Under the pieces are notes generated by a model. It was not told the DNA's origin. It was given only the letters and a program-made list of their open reading frames with translations, and searched no databases. Source: Lachnospiraceae bacterium (GTDB lineage: Bacteria > Bacillota > Clostridia > Lachnospirales > Lachnospiraceae). From it: 62,550 bases of DNA. Positions 53,659 through 62,466 of this stretch are shown one piece after another. Location of the stretch: positions 1 through 62,550 of the forward strand of contig BLMJ01000164.1 in the NCBI GenBank assembly GCA_011960625.1, given 5' to 3'. Position 1 is the stretch's first letter. Every line of letters starts with the position of its first letter. The position numbers were made by a program, and so were the translations under genes.

Positions 53659-54759
53659 ATGGAAAGAGTGCTGCATATACCGGGCTGCGAGGTAATGGAT
53701 CGGACAAACGGGATCAATAGCTTTTTGATGAATGTATATCGGAATATTGACAGAACCAGATACCAGTTTGATTTTTTGGTATATGGAAACGGCGTGGGAG
53801 ACTATGATGAAGAGATTTATGCGTTGGGAGGTAATATTTTTCGGGTCCCAAGACCGGGCGGCAATTTGTATAAGAATGTAAAGTATACGTATGAGGTAAT
53901 GAAGAAAGGAAAATATAAAATCATTCATAGACATACGGCGGTATCCCTCTGCTGGACAGATTTATTCGCGGCAAAAAGAGCAGGTATAAAGAACCGTATC
54001 GTACATTCCCATGGCACCCGCTGTAATAAACCGTTTTTACATAAGCTGTTTTATCCGTTGTTTTGCAGGTATGGGACCCATCGGCTTGCCTGCGGAGCAG
54101 AAGCAGGAAAATGGCTGTACCGAGGGAAAGCCTTTAAAACCATCAGAAACGGAATAGATGTAGAAAAGTATGGGTTTTGTGAAGAAAAACGAAAGAGCTT
54201 CCGAAAAAAATTAAAAATTAAAGATACAACCTTTGTGATCGGAAATATTGGGAGAATTAGTGAAGAGAAGAATCCATTTCTTTTAATTGATATATTTGAG
54301 GAACTGCTGAAAAAGAAAAGGGATGCCGTATGCATTTTTGTAGGGGACGGAAATTTGAAAAAGGATGCGGAGCATAAAGTAAAGGAAAAAGGGCTTGAAA
54401 AGAGGGCCTTTTTCACAGGCTGTTCGGAGGATGTTCAAGGGTGGCTAAGCTGTATGGACGTTGTAGTCTATCCTTCTCTTTATGAGGGATTTCCTTTTTC
54501 TGTAATAGAAAGCGAGGCGGCGGGAGTGCCGTCAGTCCTTTCTGATAGGGTCCCTGTTGAGGTGGATGTGACCGGACTTTCCAGGCAGGTTTCCCTTACT
54601 GCTCCTTTGCAGCAATGGGCAGAAGCGGTGATATTGCAGGGAACAGGGTATCACGAGCTTTTGCGGCGAACCGATTTTGCTGATAAAGTGCGCAAAGCCG
54701 GATATGATATCCGGCAGACGGCAAAGGCTATGGAGGAATATTATACATCGATCTTATGA
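53659..54759 (+). CDS. Glycosyltransferase family 4
   Basis: The product of about 366 residues is a second GT4 with VLHIPGCEVMDRTNGINSFL, IVHSHGTRCNKPFLHKLFY, IGNIGRISEEKNPFLLIDIF and VVYPSLYEGFPFSVIESEAA. ATG 53659 is preferred because GAGAGGAAG precedes it; a frame upstream opens from TTG 53611. It is 37 bp after the previous GT4 gene. Confidence 0.92.
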   Translation: MERVLHIPGCEVMDRTNGINSFLMNVYRNIDRTRYQFDFLVYGNGVGDYDEEIYALGGNIFRVPRPGGNLYKNVKYTYEVMKKGKYKIIHRHTAVSLCWTDLFAAKRAGIKNRIVHSHGTRCNKPFLHKLFYPLFCRYGTHRLACGAEAGKWLYRGKAFKTIRNGIDVEKYGFCEEKRKSFRKKLKIKDTTFVIGNIGRISEEKNPFLLIDIFEELLKKKRDAVCIFVGDGNLKKDAEHKVKEKGLEKRAFFTGCSEDVQGWLSCMDVVVYPSLYEGFPFSVIESEAAGVPSVLSDRVPVEVDVTGLSRQVSLTAPLQQWAEAVILQGTGYHELLRRTDFADKVRKAGYDIRQTAKAMEEYYTSIL

Positions 54760-54790
54760 TAGAAAAGCTTATGGAGGTATTTGAACAATA

Positions 54791-56176
54791 ATGGGCGGAC
54801 GAAAGTTTGTTAAAAAAGGACTGAGGTATTTGACCGATAAGGACTATCGCTTTCGATTTAATTCCAACTTGGGGTTATATGCTTCTATGCCGGATGATGA
54901 GTATCTGAAACGGAAGTTCAAGGCTTTTATGGGGAAAGAATTAAATCTTGATAATCCTCAGACTTTTAATGAAAAGCTGCAGTGGCTGAAGCTTTATAAC
55001 CGTAATCCGAAGCACACGATGATGGTGGACAAATATAAAGTTCGGGATTATATAGCAGAAAAACTGGGGGAAGAATATCTTATTCCGCTTCTGGGAGTTT
55101 GGGACGACCCGGACGATATTGATTTTGATAAGCTTCCCAATCAGTTTGTCCTGAAATGTAACCATAATTCCGGCCTTGGCATGTGTATATGCAAAGATAA
55201 GTCTAAGCTGGACATAAAAAAGGTAAAAGGAGAATTGCGGAAGGGTTTGAAGCAGGATTATTACTTGACAGGAAGGGAATGGCCTTACAAAGATGTGAAA
55301 AGAAAGATCATAGCCGAAAAATTTATGACAAACGGCGCTGCTGAGCCGGAAGATTACAAAATTCACAGTTTCAACGGCGTTCCGAAGATAATCCTTGTGT
55401 GCAAAGACCGGTTCATGCAGTCAGGGCTTACAGAGGATTTCTTTTCTGAAAAATGGGAGCATCTGGATATCAAACGTCCGGGGCATCCTAATGCAAAAGT
55501 ACGGCAGAAAATTCCGGCGGCGCTTAAGGAGATGCTTGGATTATCAGAAAAGTTATCAGGCGGTATTCCCTTTGTCAGAACGGATTTTTACCTTATCGGC
55601 GGTAAGGTATATTTCGGGGAAATGACCTTTTTCCCGGCTTCTGGTATGGAAAAGTTTGTTCCGCCGTCTGTTGATGAGAAATTGGGCGAATGGCTGAAAA
55701 TCACGGGGGGGGGGTATTTACTAAAAGGTAAGGGCTTCTATCTATGGATACATGAAGCTGGTATTGAAGAGCCCACAGACGAACCTATGATAGAAGCTGA
55801 ATTAACAGATTATAAATTCTTCTGCTTTGACGGATATGCAGACTGTGTGATGGTTTGCACTGAAAGGAGCAGCAATGAGCCTAAGTTTTATTTTTTCGAT
55901 AGAGACTGGCGGTTGTTAAGACTCAATATTAGGGGGAAAAATGCCCCGAAAAATTTTATATTGCCTAAGCCAAAGTGCATTGATGAAATGTTTTCTATAG
56001 CAGAGAGGTTGTCTGTCGGCTGTCCCTTTGTGAGGGTTGACCTCTATGAATGTTTCGGCCGGGTTCTGTTTGGGGAGCTGACCTATTTCCCGGACAGTGG
56101 ATTTGACAGAAACCTGCTAGAAGAAACAGATTGGCGTTTTGGGAGACTGATAAATATTAGGAAAGAGGTAATGTAA
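54791..56176 (+). CDS. TupA-like ATP-grasp protein with duplicated C-terminal half, joined at a G10 tract
   Basis: TupA-type ATP-grasp enzymes form amide bonds on teichuronopeptide-like polymers. The first 305 residues make a complete TupA: FMGKELNLDNPQTFNEKLQW, QFVLKCNHNSGLGMCICKDK, PEDYKIHSFNGVPKIILVC, GGIPFVRTDFYLIGGKVYFG and EMTFFPASGMEKFV. Then GGG from a G10 tract leads into a second partial copy (TDYKFFCFDGYADCVMVC...VGCPFVRVDLYECFGRVLFG). With G9 or G11 translation would stop 2-5 codons after the tract, leaving a normal-length single TupA. The two-domain form is the present state. Confidence 0.85.
   Translation: MGGRKFVKKGLRYLTDKDYRFRFNSNLGLYASMPDDEYLKRKFKAFMGKELNLDNPQTFNEKLQWLKLYNRNPKHTMMVDKYKVRDYIAEKLGEEYLIPLLGVWDDPDDIDFDKLPNQFVLKCNHNSGLGMCICKDKSKLDIKKVKGELRKGLKQDYYLTGREWPYKDVKRKIIAEKFMTNGAAEPEDYKIHSFNGVPKIILVCKDRFMQSGLTEDFFSEKWEHLDIKRPGHPNAKVRQKIPAALKEMLGLSEKLSGGIPFVRTDFYLIGGKVYFGEMTFFPASGMEKFVPPSVDEKLGEWLKITGGGYLLKGKGFYLWIHEAGIEEPTDEPMIEAELTDYKFFCFDGYADCVMVCTERSSNEPKFYFFDRDWRLLRLNIRGKNAPKNFILPKPKCIDEMFSIAERLSVGCPFVRVDLYECFGRVLFGELTYFPDSGFDRNLLEETDWRFGRLINIRKEVM
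55705..55714 (+). repeat. Poly-G tract, 10 bases
   Basis: Ten G bases at the junction between a complete TupA unit and a second partial TupA unit. The frame is open in this copy; stop codons follow shortly in both other frames (TAA after ITGGGIY or after ITGGGVFTKR). Confidence 0.9.
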
Positions 56177-56177
56177 A

Positions 56178-57164
56178 ATGAACGGAAGCAAAAGAATGGA
56201 AAGAGACATTAAGACCGTAGGATTCCCGGTCAGTTGGAAGGAAAATGAAAAAAGGCGTGCAATCCTGCCGGAGGATGCAGCCAGATTTCAGCATCCGGAA
56301 TGTCTTTACTTTGAGAATGGATACGGGGAAGTGCTTGGTATCGCTGATGAGGAATATGAAAAGCTTGGCTGCAGAATTGTAAGCAGAGAAGGGGTATTAC
56401 GGCAGGATATTATCTGTGACCCAAAGATTGGGGATGCAGATTATCTTGGAACGCTGGAATACGGGCGTATTATATTTGGCTGGATCCATGCAACCCAGAA
56501 CAGGGATATTACGGATAAAATTTTGGACAGAAAACTTACTGCCTATGCCTGGGAGAATATGTATAACAAAGGACGGCATTTATTCTGGCGCAATAATGAA
56601 TTGGCCGGGGAGGCTGCCGTGATTCATGGGTTCCAGTGCTATGGGAAAATGCCCTATGAGACGAAGGCTGCCGTTCTTGGCCGGGGGAATACGGCAAGGG
56701 GAGCAATTAAGGTTTTGAATATGCTGGGAGCAAAAGTCATGCAGTACGACCGAAGGACGGAAGAACTCTTCTGTAAAGAGCTTGGTTCTTATGATGTGGT
56801 TGTGAATTGTATCTTATGGGACGTTATGAGAAAAGACCATCTTATATACAGAGCCGACTTAAAGAGGATGAAAAAGAACGCTTTGATCATAGATGTGAGC
56901 TGTGACCGCGGCGGTGGGATTGAGACTTGCATACCGACGACAATTGAAAATCCTACCTATGAGGTTGAGGGCGTCCTGCATTATGCCGTTGATCATACGC
57001 CGGCGCTGTTCCATAAGACTTTTACAAAAAATAACTCGGAGCTGATCACGCCTTATCTTCAACAGTTGATGGAAGGAGAGTGCGGCGAGGCGCTTACCAA
57101 CTCTTTAATCATAGAGAATGGCAGGATTATTGATAAAGCAATTATTCAGTTTCAGAACAGATAA
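56178..57164 (+). CDS. N5-(carboxyethyl)ornithine synthase homologue
   Basis: This NADPH-dependent enzyme joins pyruvate and ornithine (or lysine) reductively. The 328-residue product is like lactococcal CeoS of the alanine-dehydrogenase superfamily: KTVGFPVSWKENEKRRAILP, ENGYGEVLGIADEEYEKLGC, DIICDPKIGDADYL, FGWIHATQNRDITDKIL and the nucleotide-binding AAVLGRGNTARGAIKVLNML. Its place directly after the TupA gene suggests that an N-(carboxyethyl)amino acid is made for amide attachment to the glycan. The amino-acid substrate is not certain. Confidence 0.8.
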   Translation: MNGSKRMERDIKTVGFPVSWKENEKRRAILPEDAARFQHPECLYFENGYGEVLGIADEEYEKLGCRIVSREGVLRQDIICDPKIGDADYLGTLEYGRIIFGWIHATQNRDITDKILDRKLTAYAWENMYNKGRHLFWRNNELAGEAAVIHGFQCYGKMPYETKAAVLGRGNTARGAIKVLNMLGAKVMQYDRRTEELFCKELGSYDVVVNCILWDVMRKDHLIYRADLKRMKKNALIIDVSCDRGGGIETCIPTTIENPTYEVEGVLHYAVDHTPALFHKTFTKNNSELITPYLQQLMEGECGEALTNSLIIENGRIIDKAIIQFQNR

Positions 57165-57180
57165 GGAAAGGGTTAATAGT

Positions 57181-58803
57181 TTGACGAGGAAGAAGAAACT
57201 GCTGTATAACACAATTACATCATTAACTTATCAGATACTCACGCTGGTCTGCGGCTTTATCCTGCCGCGCTGTTTTTTGACATATTACGGCTCATCTGTG
57301 AATGGGCTGGTGTATTCCATTACACAGTTTATGGGGTTCGTTTCCCTTGCGGAGTGCGGCGTAGGTGCGGTCGTGCAGTCGGCTCTATACAAGCCGTTAG
57401 CGGAAAAAGATGAGCTTTTGGTAAGCCGGATAGTGGTTTCTTCTGAACGCTTTTTCCGAAAAATCGCCGTTATCCTTTGCATATATACGGCAGTATTAAT
57501 GGCGGGCTATCCCTTTATTACGCTGGACAGTTTTGATTATCTGTACACGCTGGGGCTGATTCTTATCATCTCCACCAGTTCATTTGTCCAGTATTATTTC
57601 AGCATGTCCTATCGGATACTGTTGAGCGCCGACCAGCTTGCGTTTATTCAGCTTGGCCTGCAGTCCGTTACCATTCTGCTGAATACGGTGTTCAGTGTTG
57701 CGCTTATGAGGGTGGGCGCAGGCGTCCATGTGGTGAAACTTACGACGTCTTTAATATTCCTCATTCAGCCGATGGCGCTTACGCTGTATGTGAAAAAGCA
57801 TTATCATCTGGATGAGAGAATTGAACTGAAGGGCGAGCCGATTGAACAGAAATGGAATGGGCTTGCCCAGCATATTGCGGCGGTTGTACTGGGGAATACA
57901 GATATTGTTGTTCTGACGTTCTTTTCAACATTGGAGAATGTTTCTGTTTATACAGTATACCATCTTGTAGTAAATGGTGTGAAGCAGATTTTGACCTCAC
58001 TTACGAGCGGAATGCAGTCTATGCTTGGAAACATGTATGCAAGAAAAGAAACAGAAACGCTGAATAAAACATTTTCTTGGATAGAATGGCTTTTGCATTT
58101 TGCCGTTATATTTACATTTACATGCACTGCGATTCTGATACTGCCGTTTGTGAAAGTTTACACCGCTGACGTGACGGATGCAAATTATTTCGTTCCGGCA
58201 TTTGCCTTTCTCATTTCCGCAGCGCAGGCGCTCTATTGCCTCCGGCTTCCATATAATATGATGGTTCTGGCAGCGGGGCATTATAAGCAGACGCAGTGGA
58301 GCGCAATTATTGAAGCAGGGATTAATGTTGCCGTATCGGTTGCTCTTGTGAAGCTGTTTGGACTTGTTGGCGTAGCAATCGGAACATTATCGGCAATGCT
58401 GTATCGCACGACTTATTTGGCATGGTATCTTTCAAAGAATATTTTGTTTCGAAATTTTCGCTGTTATTTGAAACATATGGCGGTTGACATTCTCTGCGTG
58501 ACTGGCGCCGTACTTCTGACAGGCTGGATAGAGCCTGCCTTACCAACATATTTTGGATGGATAATGATGGCTGTGAAAGTCGCTTTTGTAACGTTATCTC
58601 TTACATTTATTTTTAACACATTGTTTTATTTGGACTATCTGAAAGAGGTATTCCGAAGAATATCTGGCGTTTTTATTAAATTCGAAAAAGGAGTTGTGCG
58701 TATGATTAAAACAATTCTGAATAAACTTAGGGGGGGGGGGCAGAACCTAACAGCGTCCTGCGTATTTTGTCCCCAGAGAGGCAGGTGTTTGTATGCCTGC
58801 TAG
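57181..58803 (+). CDS. Oligosaccharide flippase (Wzx-like)
   Basis: The product of about 540 residues has some fourteen membrane segments of the polysaccharide-transporter type (LPRCFLTYYGSSVNGLVYSI, YNMMVLAAGHYKQTQWSAII). It flips the lipid-linked repeat unit. TTG 57181 is preferred with AAGGAAAGGG upstream. The C-terminal tail is read through a G11 tract (58730-58740); with G10 it would stop at 58748. An ATG at 58702 with a strong AAAAAGGAG site lies in the same frame, so the tail may be a remnant of a separate gene fused on. The stop overlaps capA. Confidence 0.87.
   Translation: MTRKKKLLYNTITSLTYQILTLVCGFILPRCFLTYYGSSVNGLVYSITQFMGFVSLAECGVGAVVQSALYKPLAEKDELLVSRIVVSSERFFRKIAVILCIYTAVLMAGYPFITLDSFDYLYTLGLILIISTSSFVQYYFSMSYRILLSADQLAFIQLGLQSVTILLNTVFSVALMRVGAGVHVVKLTTSLIFLIQPMALTLYVKKHYHLDERIELKGEPIEQKWNGLAQHIAAVVLGNTDIVVLTFFSTLENVSVYTVYHLVVNGVKQILTSLTSGMQSMLGNMYARKETETLNKTFSWIEWLLHFAVIFTFTCTAILILPFVKVYTADVTDANYFVPAFAFLISAAQALYCLRLPYNMMVLAAGHYKQTQWSAIIEAGINVAVSVALVKLFGLVGVAIGTLSAMLYRTTYLAWYLSKNILFRNFRCYLKHMAVDILCVTGAVLLTGWIEPALPTYFGWIMMAVKVAFVTLSLTFIFNTLFYLDYLKEVFRRISGVFIKFEKGVVRMIKTILNKLRGGGQNLTASCVFCPQRGRCLYAC
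58730..58740 (+). repeat. Poly-G tract, 11 bases
   Basis: Eleven G bases near the 3' end of the flippase gene, about 52 bp before the capA start. Changes in length alter the flippase tail and the stop position relative to capA. Confidence 0.9.
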
Positions 58804-59965
58804 TATAATGATCGGAGGTGATATAGTACCTACAGAAAGCAACAGGCTGCTGTTTGCAGCAGGGAATAGGGAGGAACTGATTGGCCGGAAATTAAAGGAA
58901 AAACTGGAGGGCGCTGATTATACGATATTTAATCTGGAGGCTCCATTAACGGATATAGAGAACCCTATTAGGAAAAGCGGCCCCAACCTTATGGCGCCGA
59001 CAGATACGATAAAGGGCTTAAAGGCGATCAATCCTCATTTCTTTACCTTGGCGAATAATCATATTTTAGATCAGGGAGAGCAAGGCTTGTATTCTACTGT
59101 AAAACTGCTTAAGCGAAACGGAGTTGCTCACGCCGGAACCGGAAGAAATCTGGAAGAAGCCGCACAGAGCTACATAAAAGAAATCAATGGTATACAGATC
59201 GGTATTTACTGCTGCGCCGAGCGTGAATTTTCGATTGCAACAGATTATCTGGCGGGGGCAAATCCCTTTGACCCGCTGGAGAGTCTTGATCATATCAGCA
59301 ATCTTAAAGCAGAAACGGATTATGTGATTGTACTGTACCACGGCGGGAAGGAGCATTATAGATATCCGTCTCCGTACCTGCAGAAGGTGTGCAGAAAGAT
59401 GACGGACAAGGGGGCCGACCTTGTCGTATGTCAGCATAGCCACTGTATCGGGTGCGAAGAAAAATGGAACGGTGGCAGGATTGTCTATGGACAGGGAAAT
59501 TTCCTGTTTGACCATTCAAATAGTGAGTATTGGCAGACGAGTCTGCTGATTGAGGTAAAGCTTGTTAAAGATGAAAATAGCCATATAGATGACAAAATAG
59601 TGTATCTTCCGCTGACGAAGATGAAAAACAAGGTAAGGTTGGCAGAAGATAAACAGGCCGTCGAGATTGAGAAAGATTTCCGTGAGAGGACGGAAGAGAT
59701 AGGGAAACTGGGATTTGTCAGGAAAAACTATCAGGTTTTTGCAAAAGAAATGCAATGGGGATATCTGGACGCCTTTGCCGGGAAAAGAACGAAAAGTTTA
59801 CCTTTTCGGGTGATAAATAAACTCAGCGGACATGTATATGCAAAACATTTTCTTGAACATTCCTATCCGACTGGGGCTAAGACAATGCTCCAAAACTTTG
59901 TAGAGTGTGAAGCCCATAGGGAGCTGTTATTGGAAGGGCTAAAGGGGGTGGAAGCACATGTGTAA
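58793..59965 (+). CDS. CapA family protein (metallophosphatase-like)
   Basis: The 390-residue protein belongs to the CapA family, named for poly-gamma-glutamate capsule synthesis and related to metallophosphatases. It has IMIGGDIVPTESNRLLFAAG, FNLEAPLTDIENP, FTLANNHILDQGEQGL and CQHSHCIGCEEKW...IVYGQGNFLFD. No signal peptide is seen. In a locus with TupA and a carboxyethyl-amino-acid enzyme it may act on a peptidyl decoration. It overlaps the upstream flippase stop by 11 bp and the next gene by 8 bp. Confidence 0.87.
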   Translation: MPASIMIGGDIVPTESNRLLFAAGNREELIGRKLKEKLEGADYTIFNLEAPLTDIENPIRKSGPNLMAPTDTIKGLKAINPHFFTLANNHILDQGEQGLYSTVKLLKRNGVAHAGTGRNLEEAAQSYIKEINGIQIGIYCCAEREFSIATDYLAGANPFDPLESLDHISNLKAETDYVIVLYHGGKEHYRYPSPYLQKVCRKMTDKGADLVVCQHSHCIGCEEKWNGGRIVYGQGNFLFDHSNSEYWQTSLLIEVKLVKDENSHIDDKIVYLPLTKMKNKVRLAEDKQAVEIEKDFRERTEEIGKLGFVRKNYQVFAKEMQWGYLDAFAGKRTKSLPFRVINKLSGHVYAKHFLEHSYPTGAKTMLQNFVECEAHRELLLEGLKGVEAHV

Positions 59966-60929
59966 TCCGAGAGTGTGTATCATCGGCGTCTATTTTGGAA
60001 CCTTCCCCGATTATTTCGACTTGTGGCTTCGGTCTGCCGCTGCAAATCATACGGTGGACTTTATGATTTTTACAGACGCTAAAGCAAGAGAGCTTCCGGA
60101 TAATGTGAGATTTTTACCCATATCTTTTGATGAAATTATAAAACGCGGACAGGGGAAAATAGACCTTCAAATTCTTTTAAACAGGCCGTATAAGTGCTGC
60201 GATCTTAGGCCGGCATATGGATTGCTGTTCAGTGATTATCTGGAAGGGTATGATTATTGGGGGCATTGTGACTTCGACCTGATATGGGGAGATATTCGAT
60301 ACTTCTTAGACAAATATCATCTGGAAAAGTACGACAGGTTCCTTCCGCTGGGCCATCTGTGCCTTTACAAAAATACGGAAGAGAATAACCGTAGGTTTAT
60401 GCTTTCCGGAAGTAACTGTGGAAATTATGACTATGTGTTTACAACGGAGCAAAATTGCGCCTTTGATGAGTTGAACGGTGTGGGGCAGATATTTTTGAAG
60501 AATGGCTTCCCTGTGTTCCATGAGCGAATTTTTGCGGATATTGCAAAAATCTATAAGAGATATCGTCTTGCATTGGAGGATATTAATTATGACGAGCAGG
60601 TTTTCTTCTGGCGGGAGGGGAAGGTTTACAGGGCTTATAGAGACGGCGGTGAAATAAAGGAAGATGAATTTATATATATTCATTTTAAAGAGAGAGGAAA
60701 ACTTCCCTTTGAACAAGAGTGTCTGAAGGCGCCCTTGTTTTATGTGACTAATACTGGATTTTATGCCGGACAGATGCCTGTAGGACTTGCTGACATGGAA
60801 AGATATAATCATTTTCCTGGAACGGATTACGAAAAATCGGAATTAAAGGCGTTTCAGAAAGCAGAGCGAAACAGGAATTGGATGCATAGGATTTCAAAAG
60901 CAGTAGGTATGAAAGAAAAGATTCGGTGA
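59958..60929 (+). CDS. DUF6625-type putative glycosyltransferase
   Basis: The 323-residue protein matches a family of uncharacterised glycosyltransferase-like proteins (DUF6625 type): CIIGVYFGTFPDYFDLWLRS at the start, then WGHCDFDLIWGDIRYFLDKY with DFD as possible metal-binding DxD, and YDRFLPLGHLCLYKNTEENN. It probably adds a sugar but this is not proven. It starts at ATG 59958, overlapping capA. Confidence 0.75.
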   Translation: MCNPRVCIIGVYFGTFPDYFDLWLRSAAANHTVDFMIFTDAKARELPDNVRFLPISFDEIIKRGQGKIDLQILLNRPYKCCDLRPAYGLLFSDYLEGYDYWGHCDFDLIWGDIRYFLDKYHLEKYDRFLPLGHLCLYKNTEENNRRFMLSGSNCGNYDYVFTTEQNCAFDELNGVGQIFLKNGFPVFHERIFADIAKIYKRYRLALEDINYDEQVFFWREGKVYRAYRDGGEIKEDEFIYIHFKERGKLPFEQECLKAPLFYVTNTGFYAGQMPVGLADMERYNHFPGTDYEKSELKAFQKAERNRNWMHRISKAVGMKEKIR

Positions 60930-60944
60930 CACAGGAGGATTCTG

Positions 60945-62441
60945 ATGACAAAGAGTAAAAGAGTAGCTGCAAATGTTATCGTTTCTACTGTGACGCAGAT
61001 CATCACTCTAGCCTTAGGGCTTGTCCTGCCGCGTGTCATCCTGACAAGCTGGGGCTCGGAATATAACGGCCTGATAAACTCGGTTACAACGGTTATGCGT
61101 TATCTTGCCTTACTGGAAGCGGGAATCAGCGCTTCTACGCTGCAGGCATTGTATAAATCTATGGGCCAGAGAGATGAACGGCAGACGGCGGTGGTAATCA
61201 AATCATCCCAGACATATTATCACAAGGTGGCCTTTATATACGGGCTTATGGTAGTCCTTATCTCCTTTGTCTATCCTTTGGCCCTTGATACAAAGATTCC
61301 TTATTGGGAAATATTTTTTGTGATTTTGCTGCAGGGGTGTACCGGCGTCATTAATTTTGCGTTCCGTACAGCATTTCAGCAGATATTGAATGCAGAAGGA
61401 AAGTATTATATTATTTCCTTTGTTACGCTGCTTACAACGGTATTAACTTATGCGGCAAAGCTTGTTTCAATCATGGTCTTTAACAACATTATTGTCATGC
61501 AGGCGCTTGGCGTGGCGATTATGGGAGTTCAGGTCCTCATTTATGCTGTCTATTTCTATAAAAACTACAGTTGGTTGGATATGACTGTGGAGGCGGATAT
61601 GTCCCTTCTGGAAAACCGGAAGTATTATGTTGTGCAGCAGATTGGAACACTGGTATTTAACAGTATGGACACTTTTGTGTTGTCCGTGTTCTGCGGGCTG
61701 AAAGTGGCCAGTGTATATACCGTCTATAATATGATCTACAGCGCCTTAGGCACACTGATTGGAATTTTAAGGGGAAGTACAAACTTTGTTCTGGGACAGG
61801 CTTTTCATGAAAGCCGAAAAAAATTCAGCGGGATATACAAAGTCTATTCCGCACTGCAAGTTACGCTTGGCAGTATGCTGGCTTCATGCAGCGTTGTGCT
61901 TATCTTAGGCTTTGTAAGGCTGTATACGCGGGGGATCAGGGATATTAATTACATCAATTATTGTGCGGCTGTCCTATTTTCTTTGAATATTATGCTGGAC
62001 TGTGCAAGAGGAGCGAATCTGGCCGGAGCGAATGTGGCGGGGCAGGCTCCTAAGACAACTTGGCGGTATCTGGCAGAGGCTTTCATTAATCTGGCGGTTT
62101 CTCTGGCGCTTGTCTATCACATGCAGATGAATGGTGTTTTGGCCGGCACAGTTGCAGCTGGAATTTGGCGTTCCGTTGATAGTATCTTTTATTTCTATCG
62201 GAACGTCCTTGGGGAAAGTCCGATACACGAATTATTATATGATGCAGCAAATCTTGTTTTGTTTGTTGGGTTCGCTGTATCAGGAGCCGTTTTTCCCCTT
62301 ACAATCAACAGCTATTTTAATTTTTGCTGCTATGGCGTCGTCACTTTTGCTTTTGCAGCCGTCTTGTATGGCGGTTTGTTTTATCTGCTGTATCAAAGCG
62401 AGGTTCAGATGCTCATAGGGAGGATTGTGAGAAAGCCGTAA
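60945..62441 (+). CDS. Second oligosaccharide flippase (Wzx-like)
   Basis: The 498-residue protein has some fourteen membrane segments and the same family start as the first flippase (VTQIITLALGLVLPRVILTS, WGSEYNGLINSVTTVMRYLA). It has no G tract. Two flippase genes in one locus may mean two units, such as a variable side unit and the main repeat. It starts at ATG 60945 behind AGGAGG. Confidence 0.9.
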   Translation: MTKSKRVAANVIVSTVTQIITLALGLVLPRVILTSWGSEYNGLINSVTTVMRYLALLEAGISASTLQALYKSMGQRDERQTAVVIKSSQTYYHKVAFIYGLMVVLISFVYPLALDTKIPYWEIFFVILLQGCTGVINFAFRTAFQQILNAEGKYYIISFVTLLTTVLTYAAKLVSIMVFNNIIVMQALGVAIMGVQVLIYAVYFYKNYSWLDMTVEADMSLLENRKYYVVQQIGTLVFNSMDTFVLSVFCGLKVASVYTVYNMIYSALGTLIGILRGSTNFVLGQAFHESRKKFSGIYKVYSALQVTLGSMLASCSVVLILGFVRLYTRGIRDINYINYCAAVLFSLNIMLDCARGANLAGANVAGQAPKTTWRYLAEAFINLAVSLALVYHMQMNGVLAGTVAAGIWRSVDSIFYFYRNVLGESPIHELLYDAANLVLFVGFAVSGAVFPLTINSYFNFCCYGVVTFAFAAVLYGGLFYLLYQSEVQMLIGRIVRKP

Positions 62442-62466
62442 AAAATTCAAGGTAGGAGTTGACAAG

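Noticed and set aside
54791-56176. Two separate tupA genes with a missed stop
   Set aside because: The frame is continuous through the G10 tract with no start or ribosome site for the second half.
58702-58803. Independent 33-residue gene with a strong ribosome site
   Set aside because: It is in frame with the flippase and the tail sequence has no recognisable family, so it is described under the flippase instead.
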